Shown one piece after another: positions 22,801 to 34,222 of a stretch of DNA of 64,000 nt (the stretch's first letter is position 1; each line of letters begins with the position of its first letter). The position numbers were made by a program, and so were the translations under genes. This DNA is from Daphnia carinata (Eukaryota; Arthropoda; Branchiopoda; Diplostraca; Daphniidae). The stretch spans positions 4,711,679 through 4,775,678 of the forward strand of contig NC_081338.1 of the NCBI RefSeq assembly GCF_022539665.2. The letters run 5' to 3'. The notes beneath the pieces are model-generated. The model worked only from the letters and a program-made list of their open reading frames with translations. It had not been told where the DNA came from and searched no databases.

Positions 22801-25800
22801 CACTAATAACGACGAGTTATTCAATGATCGGTTGTTGACATCTGCACAAATTGCCAACGTTATTTTCAAGCGGATTAGTTGCGATTATAAGCGCTGGGTT
22901 TATATTAAGGCACCAATTAACAGGTGTTAAAATAGGTTAGTTTTAAAAAAAAAAATACCTGCGCCGAGCGAAAGACCGTGGCCGTGCCGATGATTGTAAA
23001 TGGAATTAGCTTTGCTTCGTTGGTGGTTAGCACTGATTTGCCTCAGAATTTCTGTCGGGTTAGTTTAGCGCGCCAAAAATTTGAAAATAAAACGGGAGTT
23101 GATTATCTTTAGCCCGCACACAGTCAATATGAAACCGTTACCAATTGTTTTTTTTTACCCGTCGTTAGATTTAAATCGATGTACTCACTTTCTGCTGAAA
23201 TGTCTTGCGTCGTGTCTTTCGATTTGAAACTGGACGTGACGTTGCCAGTGGCTCCATATTTCGAATCTCGTGAGTGATTATGCTTATCGGCGCTGTTGCC
23301 GCTGCTTACACGTAAACTGTACGGCGAGCCTGTTGTTAAAATAGACTTGATTTTGTTCTTGATCCTCGAAAGATAGCTTAAAATGAAATTAAAGTACCTC
23401 TGACTTCGATGCCGTTATAGTAGACGTAGACACGATGTTTGCCTCGTTCCTGCGGCGTAAACGTGATCATGTAGATGCTTTTCTCCACCTCGCGGACATT
23501 GTGCGGTATGGAACGACCACGATGGACCAGGTCGAATTTGGCTTCACCCCATCCGGCTTCCGAAGCGTCGCAAGTGAAGGTAAATTTCTCGCCAGGTACG
23601 GCTCCGGTCAAATCCAGCAACTGTTCGAAGAAGGAAAAATTTCAATAACATTTGCAATTTTGCCAGTTGTTTTAATGCAAGCGCTTCACGCGTATCGACG
23701 CCAGTAGCTGCTGGCGTGGGAAAGTATTTTCTGGCTAACAGATGCGCGCGGCCGCGTGAGTCGTATGGGAGACTCGTTCACACTCCCAAAGAAAAAAGGA
23801 GACGCTCGTTAGTGGCAAAGAGGAAAATATTTCGTTGACCTTGCGGTTCTATCCGATAAGAGCATTGCCATTTTATCTTAACGCAATTCCGCCAAGAATT
23901 CATCAAAAATTGCATCTTGTTATTAACACATTAAATGAAGCGTTTGCACTTACTTTGACTGCGTGCGGATCGAAAACGAAGCAGGTGAATGGACTGCCTT
24001 GAATGTGCTCTCCTTCATAAGTGACGGATATCTTCCATTCGCCGGCCTCGTCCGGCTGGAACGTTGCTGTGTACACTCCATTATCGTTGGTAACTGGGCA
24101 GCTGAGTATGCGATCGGTCGGCGATTTAGCCTCCACTTCCAGCGCCCCTCCACCGGCACCGTTTGAATTGATCTGAAGATTTAAAGAAATGAGTTGAACG
24201 AGGATAATCCAAGCGAGAAACGGACGGGCGGCAAAATAATACCAAAACCTCGACGATGGAGCCGAGCGCACACGGATCAATTCCGGAGAACATGATCTGC
24301 GATAGATCCGGCAGAGCACGGATGCGAACTGGACAACCGGTAACCACTTCTCCTTCGCAGTACACAGTCAACTAAACGAATGAAACATAAAGTAATGAAA
24401 AAATACAAAATGTGAACGGCCTCTCAGTGAAGCTGTTGGCAATAAACTGGGCATTTAAGTGGAAACTCTCGTTCATAGTCACTATCGAAATAATACGCCA
24501 TCCGAGACGATTGGAAGGCGGGCGTTGCGGCTGGACAACGGCCATTTGCGCTGGACATATATTCCCTTCATTTTATTTCCAGGTCTCGTGAGAAGCCCAT
24601 ACGAACCTCATGCATGCCGACTTCTGTGGGAATAAACGAGCCGGATCCACCCGTGGGAGTCAAGTTGAGACGACACTCTACTTCGCCGCTGGGCCCCCGC
24701 ACCACCGCTGTTATCTCCTTGATGTCAATATCTGGCACCAGGTATTCAATTTTGAAACCAGCCTGCAATAAAACAAAAGAATGCGAAATGTAAAATCAAA
24801 AATGGTGGTGTGTAACAGAAAAAAAAAAAAAAACGGACGTCAATTTCAATTTAGGCGAAGGGCTACTTTCGTTATTTAAACGATGGTTAAATACAGGAAG
24901 AGTTTCTCAAAAATGGGTTGGAACGGTAAGAACCGCGGGCTAGCGAATGGTCACCCGTGGTTATAACTGCGTGAACAAATAAAGTACTTTCTATATGAGA
25001 ACTGCTCTCCTCCGTTCTCTTCCAGTTTCTTTTTTTCCCTACCACTTCCATCCCCCCCCCTTTTTTTTCTTCACGTGTTTTAGCATCGCAACCCGGCCTA
25101 TTGACTTCCGCTTCCCACCTCTCGCGCTTCAGAAATTTTAACGGTTTCGTTACACGCCCAAAATTAACCAAAAACGCAATGAATAAAAAAACTGTCGTGT
25201 TGATTTTTTTTTGTTTGGTTTGCCAGGCCATAAATTTTGTTTACAAATTGCGTTGAATCTCATCAGCGTACGGAACACAAAAATATGCTCCGGCACGATT
25301 TGCTTTATTTTAACTATTAAATTTATAGTACGCTATGAGAGCTGGAAAATTACATGGCTATAAGCTAAAAACCCTGTAAAGGCATCGATGAACAAGAGGC
25401 ACTCCCAGATGTGCGTGAATGAGAGCCGATAATCAAAAACCTTGACCAAGTTGAACGAACCGTTCTTAAAAGAACTATATCCACGTACACCAAAGGTGTA
25501 GATACGTCATCGTTCAGTGTGTTGGTTTAACATCTACTAGTTCCACCCATCTGTTCATCATTTAAGTCCAAATTGAAAGCAACAGGTAAAAACGTAGCCG
25601 GCTAACCGGCCACACCCATTTTTAGCGCTAGTTTCTTCAGCTACCTATGGTTTTACCTCTAGCGACATCTACCGAAAGCTAAAGGTACTTGATATTAAAA
25701 CCAAAACAAATACATAATTTGTTTTAGCAAGTGGGAAAACCTTTTCTTTGGTTATTCTGGTAAATCCCAATTAAGCGAACTACGTAGCAACGTCTTTAGC

Positions 25801-28800
25801 AAAGCGATCACATTTGCTGAAAATCTGTTTAGAATTCCATCAACGCAAAGTTGTAAACAAACATGGGCTTACCGGGTTATGAACGCGGACGGTCTTGGCA
25901 TCGGGCGTGATTTTCAATCGGTCACATGGCTTTGGACGTGCCTTTACCCATTGAAAATAGGCAGCGTAGGCCATCACACCCAAGTGTTCAACATTAGGAT
26001 CTGCCATATCGACAGCTTTCAACACCGGCTCAACGTTCAGCCGTTCACCTCCATGAAGTCCTGGTTAATTCAAAATGAGATTATATAAAAATCAATCTCG
26101 ATAAAGAAAACAGCAGGATAACTTGCCAATTTCAAGATTGCTCTCCCAGTTTTCAGGATCGCGCGAGAGCTTCTCAAATTCAGGGACAGGGCCTCCGAGG
26201 GAACGAACCAACGAACACACTGCGATACCGTCATTCCAATTTGACTATGATGAAAAGGAGAATAAATTAATTAAACGGATAAAAATAAAATTCTATCGGG
26301 CAGTACCGTGAAATTCTTGATTTTCAATTGAGGTATCTGACTGTTGACCCAGCGCAGTGTGGCAAAAAATCCAGGACTATTCTCTTTCATGAAATAAGAG
26401 AGGTAAGTCATTCCGGACAGGTCATCCAAATACGGCGAGGCCAAATATTCCGGCTCCAACACCATCGGAATGTCGAAAGTTTTCTTGGCTAGTTCCATGG
26501 CACGCCGGCAATTCTCCACGCTGTATCCCAATGAAAATCATGTTACTATTTTTGTTTTTCAAAATTCAAGTCACCCCTTTAAAAATCACCTGTTTCTGGG
26601 ATCGAGTTCACGCCAATCAGGGAACAGACCAGGTTTGCAATAATCCAATAGAGCGGCCAATCGTATTCCACTGTTCCAGTCGGTCGTGAAATTGTGAACA
26701 CCCGTCTCTGGCAAAACGGCCTATAAAACAACATTCATTATCACGATAAGGAAAAATTACATCAATTTTAATGAGAAAATCTGAAATGAATAATGTAATG
26801 ATGAGAATACCTTGAGCCATGCCAACATCAACTTTTTAGGTGGGAATTTGGAACGCCCGATTTGATAATGCACAATCAGTGACCAGATGAGGCCCAAAAT
26901 GAGTTTCAGATTTCCATTGACAATGTCCACGTTACCTGCAAAAATAACGAGAGGTAAAATCAGACCATTTAAGGCGGTTCATTTTCGTTAGGCATGGCAC
27001 AACTACGCCTCTAAAGTATCAATTGACTTATTTGGTGTCGATGGAACACAACCTCATTGGGGATCACATTGTTTTGCTTATAACTAGCAATAGCTTGTCA
27101 ATAATATGTTTCGTGCAGGGCGGAACCCGCCACGCCAATCTGTTTACAACGCCTCGAGTTTTTCGCATTTCGACCTTCTCCACGCCCAATATTAAAAAAC
27201 CTCAAACTACGACTAGCAAATGAATAAAATAAATAACATTTGCATTCGTTAAAAGTCATCAGTTTTATCTTATCTACATTTGCATCCCTAGAAAGGCGTG
27301 AAAAAAAAATGGCGCTATCCTTTTTAGGAAGGGAGGTGGACAGTCATGGGAGGAGTACTACACCGGCTGATGTCACTGCCCATTTCCCAATCAAAGAAGG
27401 TAAACTGCGTGATTTTTTTTTCACGATTGCAATTCAAAACAAATGAAGGTGAGCGGCCAAGGGCTATCGGCCTTGAATAGTTTTTTTTTTCGAATTCCTT
27501 ACATCTATTCTCGTCGCTGACAAACGCGTCCGTCTTTGCGCACCAGACTGTTGGCCGCACGCGGCCATCGTTCATTCACCATATGTTAATTCGCCGCCGC
27601 TCATTTAGCTGTCAAATCTTGTCTGCCACCAACCAGCGCATAATAAAACACCCTGATTCACTAGTGGATTGCCTTATGGGTACGTTTTTAAATCACCTTC
27701 GTCGAGTTGCTTCGTTTTTTGCAAGCAAATAGCAACACGATCGGGAGAGAAAGCTGAAACGAATCATTTTTGGTTGAATTGTTTTTGGTTTTTTTTTCTA
27801 GAAAAGGTCGTTCTACATGCTCTACTCCTTAAATAGCGTTCCACTTTCACGCTTTTTTTCGATGGCGAGACGTGGCCTCATAGCGATCCCTCTTTTGCCA
27901 TCGTTAACAATCGACGATCTCTTTCCCTATATGCATCTCTAGCCGAATACGGACGACCGCCAACGATCACGGGTGAAAACGTAAAGGCATTTCTACATTC
28001 GGAAAAAGAATGTTCTCAAGATTAACATTTTCTTCGATGACGATGCTGAAAACACTATAGACTTTCCTTAACGGGATTCGTTTGTAGAGGCTGATGCGCT
28101 CAAGTCAATGGCTAATTGCATTTCGGGGACGTTCATCAATTGCAAGGTCAACAACCTTTTAAATATTTAAAACGAAACATGAACAATGGGATTGCGTAAA
28201 GCTTGATGTACAAATTTAAATGGTTAAACGTGCGCGCAGACACGCGCATTGACCGGAAACGCTTTCAATTAAGACACGTACCGAAAAACGAGTACGTACA
28301 AGACAACTTCATACCTTTGCTCACGAACGAAACCAGTTGACATTTAAAAAGAGACGGTCAGCGCAAAAACAGGTGGGAATCGAATGCTAATTCAATTTTT
28401 GGCTCGTACTTTCGAATCGGCTAGAAGATTCAAATAGGGACTTGAATGCGTGAACCTGGCAGCAGCGCAGGCCGAGATCACGCCCCTCTACTATAACCAT
28501 AAAAGGGCTTGGCCAACAAAAGACCATCAACGTGAACTTTCGCTTGGGGATCAGCTGAGAGAGCAGCCGCGGTCGAAAAGAGAGAATGCGTGTGTTTGTG
28601 TATGTGAAAGTGAAGGTAAGAAAGAGAGGAAGGAGGGGAGGAGATAAGATGAAAACAAAGGGAAAAAAGAGAGAGAGAGCGAGGTGAATGGAAGATTGAA
28701 GTCGATTGTATTGGAAGGGGAGGAAAAAAAAAAACGTAAGAATTCTGTACTGGAATGCTCTGCAAAAATAGCAAAATGTTTGACTCTTCAACACCTTTAG

Positions 28801-29490
28801 CGATTCTATTGTTGTGCGCAGGTATTTACGGTGTAGCCCTTCACAAACAGTTGATTACGTCACTAGCTCGCGCAAGAGATACGAAGACGGTTAGAAACGG
28901 AAGAGCAAGCCTTGCCATATACGGCGCGAGAGTGAAAGTGGAATTCTTATTTTTTTTTTCTTCTTTCGCCACAGCGGATGGTGCGTCGTGCCACATCCAC
29001 TGCATTCTAGTCCTTTGTCGAGCTTACAAATTTAGGTCGAGTCTCACAGATGTTCAACGCACATCGGCCGTCCTTGTTCTATCGCTTTTAATCCCCGATG
29101 TTATTGGTATAAGGGATCGAGATGTTCAAATATAATACCAATGTTGACAAGTTTGATTCCATCAGCCGTGATGGCATTCAAGGCGGTGGTGGCGTTTTCC
29201 AGCATCTGGTGCTGGTTGACGGGTCGGAGGACGTTTCGAAGTTTGCGCTTTTGAAGGACCTCGATTAAGGCTACAAGCCGGACTCCGTCGCACAGGTCCG
29301 TGCTTAGATCGCGCACCTGGAAACCCGTCTCCTTGAGCATGTCGTTTACCCAGTTGCGGAACGTGTGCGTCTGAATCTCCACCCAAATCTCCTCGTTGCC
29401 TTTGATGGGCATACTGGTGGCTGCGTGCCCTTGCGGGCTTCGCGCTACCAGGCCGCTGTGCGAAATGTAAGCAGTGTCGTCGCCTTCCAT
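9696..29490 (-). CDS. jbug: Jitterbug-type filamin (three CH domains plus about 24 Ig-FLN repeats)
   Basis: Actin cross-linking scaffold of the filamin family. I resolved 47 coding exons with GT-AG (one GC-AG) introns, summing to 8829 nt, an exact multiple of three (2942 aa plus TAA at 9696-9698). The start is ATG 29488-29490 in the context AAGATGG, just before the first CH domain. Three tandem CH domains rather than the two of ordinary filamin point to Drosophila jitterbug; vertebrate filamins and cheerio have two. About 24 Ig-FLN repeats follow, recognised by the periodic VDASQAGEG and PGSPF signatures, interrupted after the third by a disordered linker. The Gln-rich C-terminus ends SWRGSQAQL. 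Family knowledge places it at the cortical cytoskeleton, with roles in tendon, photoreceptor and epithelial cells in flies. Exon groups are listed separately. Confidence 0.92.
13961..18053 (-). other. jbug: jbug exons 21-34: Ig-FLN repeats of the rod
   Basis: Exons 17914-18053, 17827-17854, 17614-17760, 17334-17552, 17097-17270, 16880-17029, 15805-16029, 15518-15685, 15184-15411, 14954-15091, 14711-14884, 14418-14648, 14236-14351 and 13961-14159. An alternating pattern appears: one repeat type begins VDASQAGxGNLE and ends FNGExVPG(S/C)PF, the next begins DSRxVxVTGxGL and ends GSPFxxKxYD. This two-repeat periodicity is like that of paired filamin domains. Introns are mostly 60-120 bp; the longest (16030-16879) contains a possible alternative terminal exon. 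Confidence 0.85.
16530..16561 (-). other. jbug: Candidate alternative terminal exon in jbug
   Basis: Within the intron 16030-16879 a strong acceptor (pyrimidine tract, then TTCCAG) is followed by a short frame. In the phase of the preceding VPG-type or NVEG exon ends it would read GSSPYRLRDY and then TAG at 16530-16532. The GSSPY start imitates the GSPF start of real Ig-FLN repeats. No AATAAA is visible on the minus strand just downstream, which weighs against a real 3' end. Confidence 0.3.
18115..22089 (-). other. jbug: jbug exons 15-20: mid-rod Ig-FLN repeats
   Basis: Exons 21892-22089, 21308-21446, 20789-20868, 20567-20706, 20474-20501 and 18115-18516. Landmarks: VTVTGDGLNLASVGRTTTFA, QRLSGAPF, VDGSTAGSGNLEILVNGG, MKFNGETVRG (a 28-nt microexon), then GSPWEVEVSEGSS and GLKIQGSPFVAKAYDSSLI. 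The 2-kb intron between 20474 and 18516 contains a candidate 35-nt cassette exon (listed separately). The acceptor of exon 15 could alternatively lie 14 nt upstream, but only 22089 keeps the frame. Confidence 0.82.
19792..19826 (-). other. jbug: Candidate 35-nt cassette (poison) exon in jbug
   Basis: In the 2-kb intron between exons 19 and 20 there is a well-formed mini-exon: acceptor TTTTGCATAG, 35 nt, donor CAACAG|GTAAAA. Entered in phase 1 it reads A-SAADDSLPLQQ. Because 35 is not a multiple of three, inclusion shifts exon 20 and gives a stop codon after five more codons. Confidence 0.3.
22196..23329 (-). other. jbug: jbug exons 11-14: long disordered linker
   Basis: Exons 23189-23329, 22959-23051, 22365-22841 and 22196-22303 (819 nt, 273 codons) lack Ig-FLN signatures. 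The sequence is rich in Ser, Asn, Leu, Arg, Lys and Glu, with a loosely repeated S(T/S)L..D(R/K)R pattern (YSTLATDRRHL, YSSLGRDKRL, LSPEKVLSLRR) and a His-rich patch (NHRHGHGLSLG). It sits between the third and fourth repeats, far from the hinge positions of vertebrate filamins. All four exons keep the reading frame, so it is part of the protein, though their separate structure would suit alternative inclusion. Function unknown. Confidence 0.75.
23398..24762 (-). other. jbug: jbug exons 7-10: first Ig-FLN repeats
   Basis: Exons 24607-24762, 24243-24371, 23954-24172 and 23398-23620. They encode roughly three filamin repeats. Landmarks are AGFKIEYLVPDIDIKEITAV, EVVTGCPVRI, NGAGGGALEVEAKSPTD, GEHIQGSPFTCFVF and CDASEAGWGEAKFDLVHRG. 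The 1.1-kb intron between the CH region and exon 7 (24763-25872) holds only low-complexity sequence. The third repeat runs directly into the linker exon with SPYSLRV. Confidence 0.85.
25873..29490 (-). other. jbug: jbug exons 1-6: triple calponin-homology actin-binding region
   Basis: Coding exons: 29139-29490, 26811-26935, 26590-26720, 26307-26520, 26127-26244, 25873-26060 (376 codons). CH1, about residues 33-150, has WVEIQTHTFRNWVN, DLCDGVRLVALIEVL and GNLKLILGLIWSLIVHYQ, the usual type 1 CH core. CH2, about 155-255, has LMLAWLK..VHNFTTDWNSGIRL and LLDYCKPGLFPDW. CH3, about 265-370, has FFATLRWVNSQIP, FTSNWNDGIAVCSLV and AYAAYFQWVKARP. CH2 and CH3 both carry the W-N-x-G-I core, suggesting that CH3 arose by duplication of CH2. 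The intron after 26127 starts GC rather than GT (ATTG|GCAAGT). Intron 1 (26936-29138) is 2.2 kb. Confidence 0.88.
26936..29138 (-). other. jbug intron 1, no embedded gene seen
   Basis: A 2.2-kb intron separating the first CH exon from the rest. It contains purine-rich and pyrimidine-rich stretches (about 28600-28740) and several homopolymer runs, but no splice-consistent exon. A first intron of this size among mostly very short introns is a likely place for regulatory sequence. Confidence 0.35.
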
Positions 29491-32154
29491 CTTGGCCTCT
29501 TCAATGTTTCTCTTGTTTTTCTTCTTTTAATTTCAGACGAAAAATTCACTGCTCAGCCAATCAGGTCGTTTGAAGGTGGCTGTCAACAACAGGTGTACAT
29601 TTTTTCTTCCCTACGATTCGAAACCAGCTGGGCCGAATTTCAACGCGTGCCTAATGGCCGTCTCAGCACTCACGACACAAAACAAAAACAAAACAATGGG
29701 AAAACACACTGAGCTTTTGCAATGGAAACGAGTTGAACAATGTCTGGTGGCAAATCGGGGAAAGGTCTGTTAATGGCGGAAACTGTCTACACACTGGCTT
29801 TTTTCTAAGACGGCGATGGCAACTAAAAACTAGCCACTCGTTCACGTCACTCGACGGCCGAACCACTGAATACATGCAGGCGGTAGGCCACGCAGCCACG
29901 CAGGTTGAAATCGAAAGCGGTTTCTCTTTCTCTTTTCTTCTACCTCCAGTTGGTCCCTCCCCTGCCCAAAAGAAAGGCTCGTGTGCGCCACAGCCAAAGA
30001 AGAAGCGGCTTTTCTTCGTGTCAAGCTCCGGGGCCTCTGGCATGTGTGTAATGGCGGCGGATACTGTAATATTTACATATTAACAGGCCAGCTCAACCGT
30101 GAGTACCGCTATGCTTTCGGGATAAATGCTATCGTGAAAATTGGACCTTCACTGTAGCTACTTGCACGATTTACGCGAACAACATTAAATATATGAGACG
30201 TCTTCCAAGTTTCAATGGCATGCGCAAACTTTGATTAAACTTGTGGACAAACCAGACGATCTTGACCCATTGAAATTCGATAGAGCGTTAAAAGATTAGA
30301 AAAGCGGTCATCACCTAATTCGGTTCTAGAAATCAATCTACCTGTTTTTGTCGCTACATTTTAGCCCGTTGTGGACCAGCTCGATGTAAGCATATTTACA
30401 TGGATCTGTCTACAACTCAGGTAGATTGATTTCTTGTTGTTGCTGAAGTCATGTATAAACATTTGTGATTTTCGTGTAAATGTTTATGCATCCTTTGAAA
30501 TTAGTTGGGAGCGAGCTTACATTAACTCGTACCCTTTTACTGATATGCATCACAGAAAGGTAACTTTGAAAGTTAAAAAGGAAAAAACCGCAAAGGATTT
30601 TCCCTTTTATCAGTAGAACCGCGAAGGAGTGAAGTTTGGGTTTGGCAACCCAAAGCTGACAGTAAAAAAACAAAAAAGAGATAAGCCGCATAAGAGAACG
30701 GCTGGGAGAGAAAAATGATTTAGAAAGCAATTGATGAAAGTGTTTGCCGTGAAAAAAAATCCAATACGTCATGTTTCCCCCAAAATACTTGGCATTAAGG
30801 TATCGCAAAATGTTTTATGGGATACGTAGCAGTAACACGTTGATATTCTCACAGATGGGAACTGGCAAATGGAAATGCGGCGCAGCGAATTGTGACTAGC
30901 AATTGACAATTGATCACAGTCTATTAAGATTTGCTGGAAAGTTTAATACGAAAAGCTTTTACTACTATATTACGCAAAACAATTTTCTCAATCGTAATAG
31001 TGTTTTGCGTAATCAAAATCATTTAACAAGGAGAGCGTAAAAAAAATTCAAAACGACTACGATTGCAACGACATCTAGCCGCGGCACCAAACAACTCAAG
31101 CGGATGCATGTAACAAATTGGGCGCCAAAAGAAACAGAACCACAGACTTCTAAGGAAATTTTTTTTTTTTTAAATTCAAACAGACTAAAGCCAGGATTAT
31201 GTTATTGTACCAATTACTCAACAAAATCTCTCATTATTGTCCTTAAAATAGAAACGCAGGAGCTTTACAAGTGAAACATGCCGCTCGGCGTTGAGTATTA
31301 TAAAAAATGTCTACTATAACCCTTTCAAAAGCACGAAAGATCTAGAATGACAATCATTCAAAGATTTTCCAAGCGTGGGCAATGTACCACGCTTGGAAAA
31401 TAACACCTGTTGTTGTACCACGCCCACAGTTGCACAAATAGAATTTACTTTAATACATTTTCTTTCTCTTTGAGCCTGTCTATTGATTAGACAAAAGTCT
31501 TGACAAATACTTGCTCGTGCGTCATGTGGGCGTGATGATATTGTACCTCCTAAACGAAGCAAATGCAAAAACAATAACCAAACAGATGATAAACCTTTTG
31601 CGATACCGAACCCAAGCTGAAAAGTTCAATGTCGTCCGAAATACCATTCAGTTACGAAAGCCTCGTCCCAAGCTTCAATTTCAACATCATGAAATTGATG
31701 TTGACTTTGAATCTAGTTTGTTCAAGTTAGCACGTGTGTTAGCAATGGATGCTGATAGCGTGGCTCCTTCATGACATTGAGCTATGTACAGTATGTACAG
31801 TACTTTCAATAACAGAATGGGTTTTAGAGTCTGTTAACAAAGAAAACATGCTTGACGGTTGACGGATTATTGACAGATACAAATAGTGTCGCAATTGACT
31901 ATTGAACCATCCCAACTCAAAGGGCGCCATCGGTTACTTTCCCCATATGAAATTGTGTACCATCCTATCGTGCCCTCCTATCGTTAGATAGGAATCGTTA
32001 TCACAAATGAAGAACCACAAAAAGGGACATTTAGAGAAAAAAAATTACGAATTGTTCAAGATATTATTAGAGTTGGTGATATATTCATTTTGGGCGCTCA
32101 AACCTGTTCTGCCTACTCTAAATTTATCACACGTTCGACAGGAAGTCACAAGTA
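29491..32154. other. Intergenic region between jbug and the JHBP-like gene
   Basis: Holds the jbug 5' untranslated region and promoter and the upstream region of the divergently placed JHBP-like gene. Open frames here are short and unsupported. Three short inverted repeats able to form hairpins are present (30329-30433, 30969-31013, 31365-31400). Confidence 0.4.
31365..31400. repeat. 14-bp perfect inverted repeat (hairpin)
   Basis: TTTTCCAAGCGTGG at 31365-31378 is exactly complementary to CCACGCTTGGAAAA at 31387-31400, leaving an 8-nt loop. There is no T-run typical of a Pol III stop next to it and no flanking gene. Confidence 0.6.
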
Positions 32155-33710
32155 ATGAACAAGCATTTGATAACGATATTACTCATTGTAGGGATATCTA
32201 GTCCCTGCTTTCGTCTTTATGGAGGAGCCAGTAAGTATTTTTTTTTGAATTTACAATTCTTACCTTTTCACAACGTGGTGAATCTTGTTCGTCTGCTGAT
32301 CTTTGTTCCAAGTGACGATTTCTGGGATACACATTGCAAAAAGCACGTTGGAGGATTACGTGAAACAAGTAATTAGGTTCTTCTTGTGAAATCTTCATTT
32401 AAAGATGGTTCACTTTCAGTTTTATTGCCACGCGTTGTCTGCATGCGTGTCTGTACGCGTCTGAACGTGTCTAGTGCTGGCAAGATTTTGTTGATCTAAT
32501 GGACAATGGAGTTCCCGGGCTGAACATCCCGACTTTCGACCCATGGTTTGCCAATAACAGCTTCCCATTCCGCATGCAAGATGGCGAAAGTGCCCTCCGG
32601 GCAGATGTCAATGCGACGTAAGATCAAAATTATTATAGTTCACCGGAAGTATCTTTAACTATAATTGTAAATCACATGTGATCTTATATTAGCCGTAATG
32701 AAATTCTAATCAAGTATTTCAACAGGAATGTTACATCCCTCGGCTTTTCTTCGGTGCAGGTACCGGTGGTCTATGAAACATCTGAGTCGCATTACAATGT
32801 GTCTTTATCACTTCCTGATTTGAAAATAAGCGGACTTTACACCATTATTGGCAGTCATCACTATTTTTATCCCATTGTCGGAAATGGGCCATTTGATATG
32901 ACTTTGCTGGATGTGTCGTCAAATGGGACGACATCTGTCCTTTTCGACGGTAAGGCGTCTGTTTAGTTGCACTGGTGCTGTGTGTTTGTTCAAAAATGCT
33001 ACGGCATTGCCGAATATTCTAAAAACAGATAGGCTATTGCACCGGAATGAGATACATTTTTCTTTTTTGGAAATTACATATTACGATTGTGGTTATAAAA
33101 TGGGAACTTATCGGAATTTCTGATAATGCAACTTTGTTGCTTCCTCTGCAGAAAAGAGATCCATTGCAAACGACATCAATTCTTAAACTGCACTAACCAT
33201 TAGGTTGGTCGTAAAATCAAACTGAAATGCCAAAGACATACTTGACTAGCAATAAACCTTCAGTTTAATCTAATCGGTTGCTTCTGTCTCATTTTTTTTT
33301 TTATTTCCTAGGTACTGTGTATAGTTTGACCAAAGTGGTGCTGACCCCACTGATATACGGTTCTGCAACTTCTGAATTCTACGGTCTTTCCGTATTTCCG
33401 TTTTCATTTGTTGCCGCTCAGGTAGTATCGAGGGCAAGGTGACTTTACGCTTATTTTACTTACAGATTTCTGACGCGGGTAGTACATCCGATACTTACAT
33501 TGAGATCGTCCACCAAATGACCGAGCTTTTGTGGTCCCATATTGAAGAGGAACTTCGGATGCAATTAAGCGATTCGATTACTCAATACCTGAATGACCAG
33601 CTCTTGGTACTAGCACATTCCCTTTCCTTTTATCTTGCAAGTTACCTAATCGCATTAAATCAAAATGATTATAGGATTTTCAACCTAGCAGTATGCTTTA
33701 CCAGCCCTGA
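32155..33710 (+). CDS. Takeout/JHBP-like secreted hydrophobic-ligand binding protein
   Basis: Seven exons (32155-32230, 32313-32368, 32475-32617, 32726-32949, 33312-33421, 33466-33606, 33675-33710) sum to 786 nt, 261 aa plus TGA. Residues 1-15 form a signal peptide (MNKHLITILLIVGIS). Then come KSTLEDYVKQCWQDFVDLMD and GVPGLNIPTFDPWF, the Cys plus 'GIPxLxIPxLDP' hallmark of the haemolymph juvenile-hormone-binding/takeout (JHBP) family. Further on, SLSLPDLKISGLYTIIG and FYPIVGNGPFDMTLLDV match the beta-rich lipid-binding core, and the tail has an amphipathic helix (HIEEELRMQLSDSITQYLND). The length fits the family (about 240-260 aa). It would be secreted and bind a small hydrophobic ligand; the ligand cannot be told. 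The second exon is only 56 nt but is required by phase. An AATAAA overlaps the stop codon (33710-33715). Confidence 0.8.
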
Positions 33711-34222
33711 ATAAACTTCACCTGGCACTTCACTTTACAGCGTAAAATTCTACTTGAAAGTGCTTCAAATTAGCTTTTTTGGGGGGGGGGGGGGGATTGT
33801 TCTTCACGGTAGAAATCCATTATGTAACAGGATGCATAGAAATCTAATAAAACAGGGAAAACCACACGAACAGGATGAGCCGAGCTGTGAACTTAAATTA
33901 CGACTGTCAGGCTATACAGTAAGCCAAAATATGGTAAATTTGTTTTCCTTCAGGTTTATGGCAAGACCTATGGTTTTTTAAATGGATTAATTGAGGCATT
34001 GTGAAAGATTTCTGATACCATTGAATAGTATGATGACTTTCAGAGGAAGGCCATTGCCATTTCGATTCAGAACTTTATTTCTCTTTGATTGGATGAGTAG
34101 CTTAGCATTTTGCGACGTGCAGGCTTTGATTGTTACATTCTAAGTGCAGCAAATGCAATATTGTATGTTAACTTGTTTATTCAAGCCGTGTGATACAGTA
34201 TTTGGATGTCCGTTGCAAGCAT
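33711..34222. other. Convergent 3' flanks of the JHBP-like gene and eIF6
   Basis: Contains a run of 15 G at about 33781-33795 and the 3' untranslated region of eIF6. Minus-strand AATAAA signals lie at 34176-34181 (about 42 nt after the eIF6 stop) and 34074-34079. No coding sequence is seen. Confidence 0.5.

Noticed and set aside
9696..29490. Assignment as ordinary filamin (cheerio/FLNA type)
   Set aside because: Three tandem CH domains are encoded rather than two, which fits jitterbug better.
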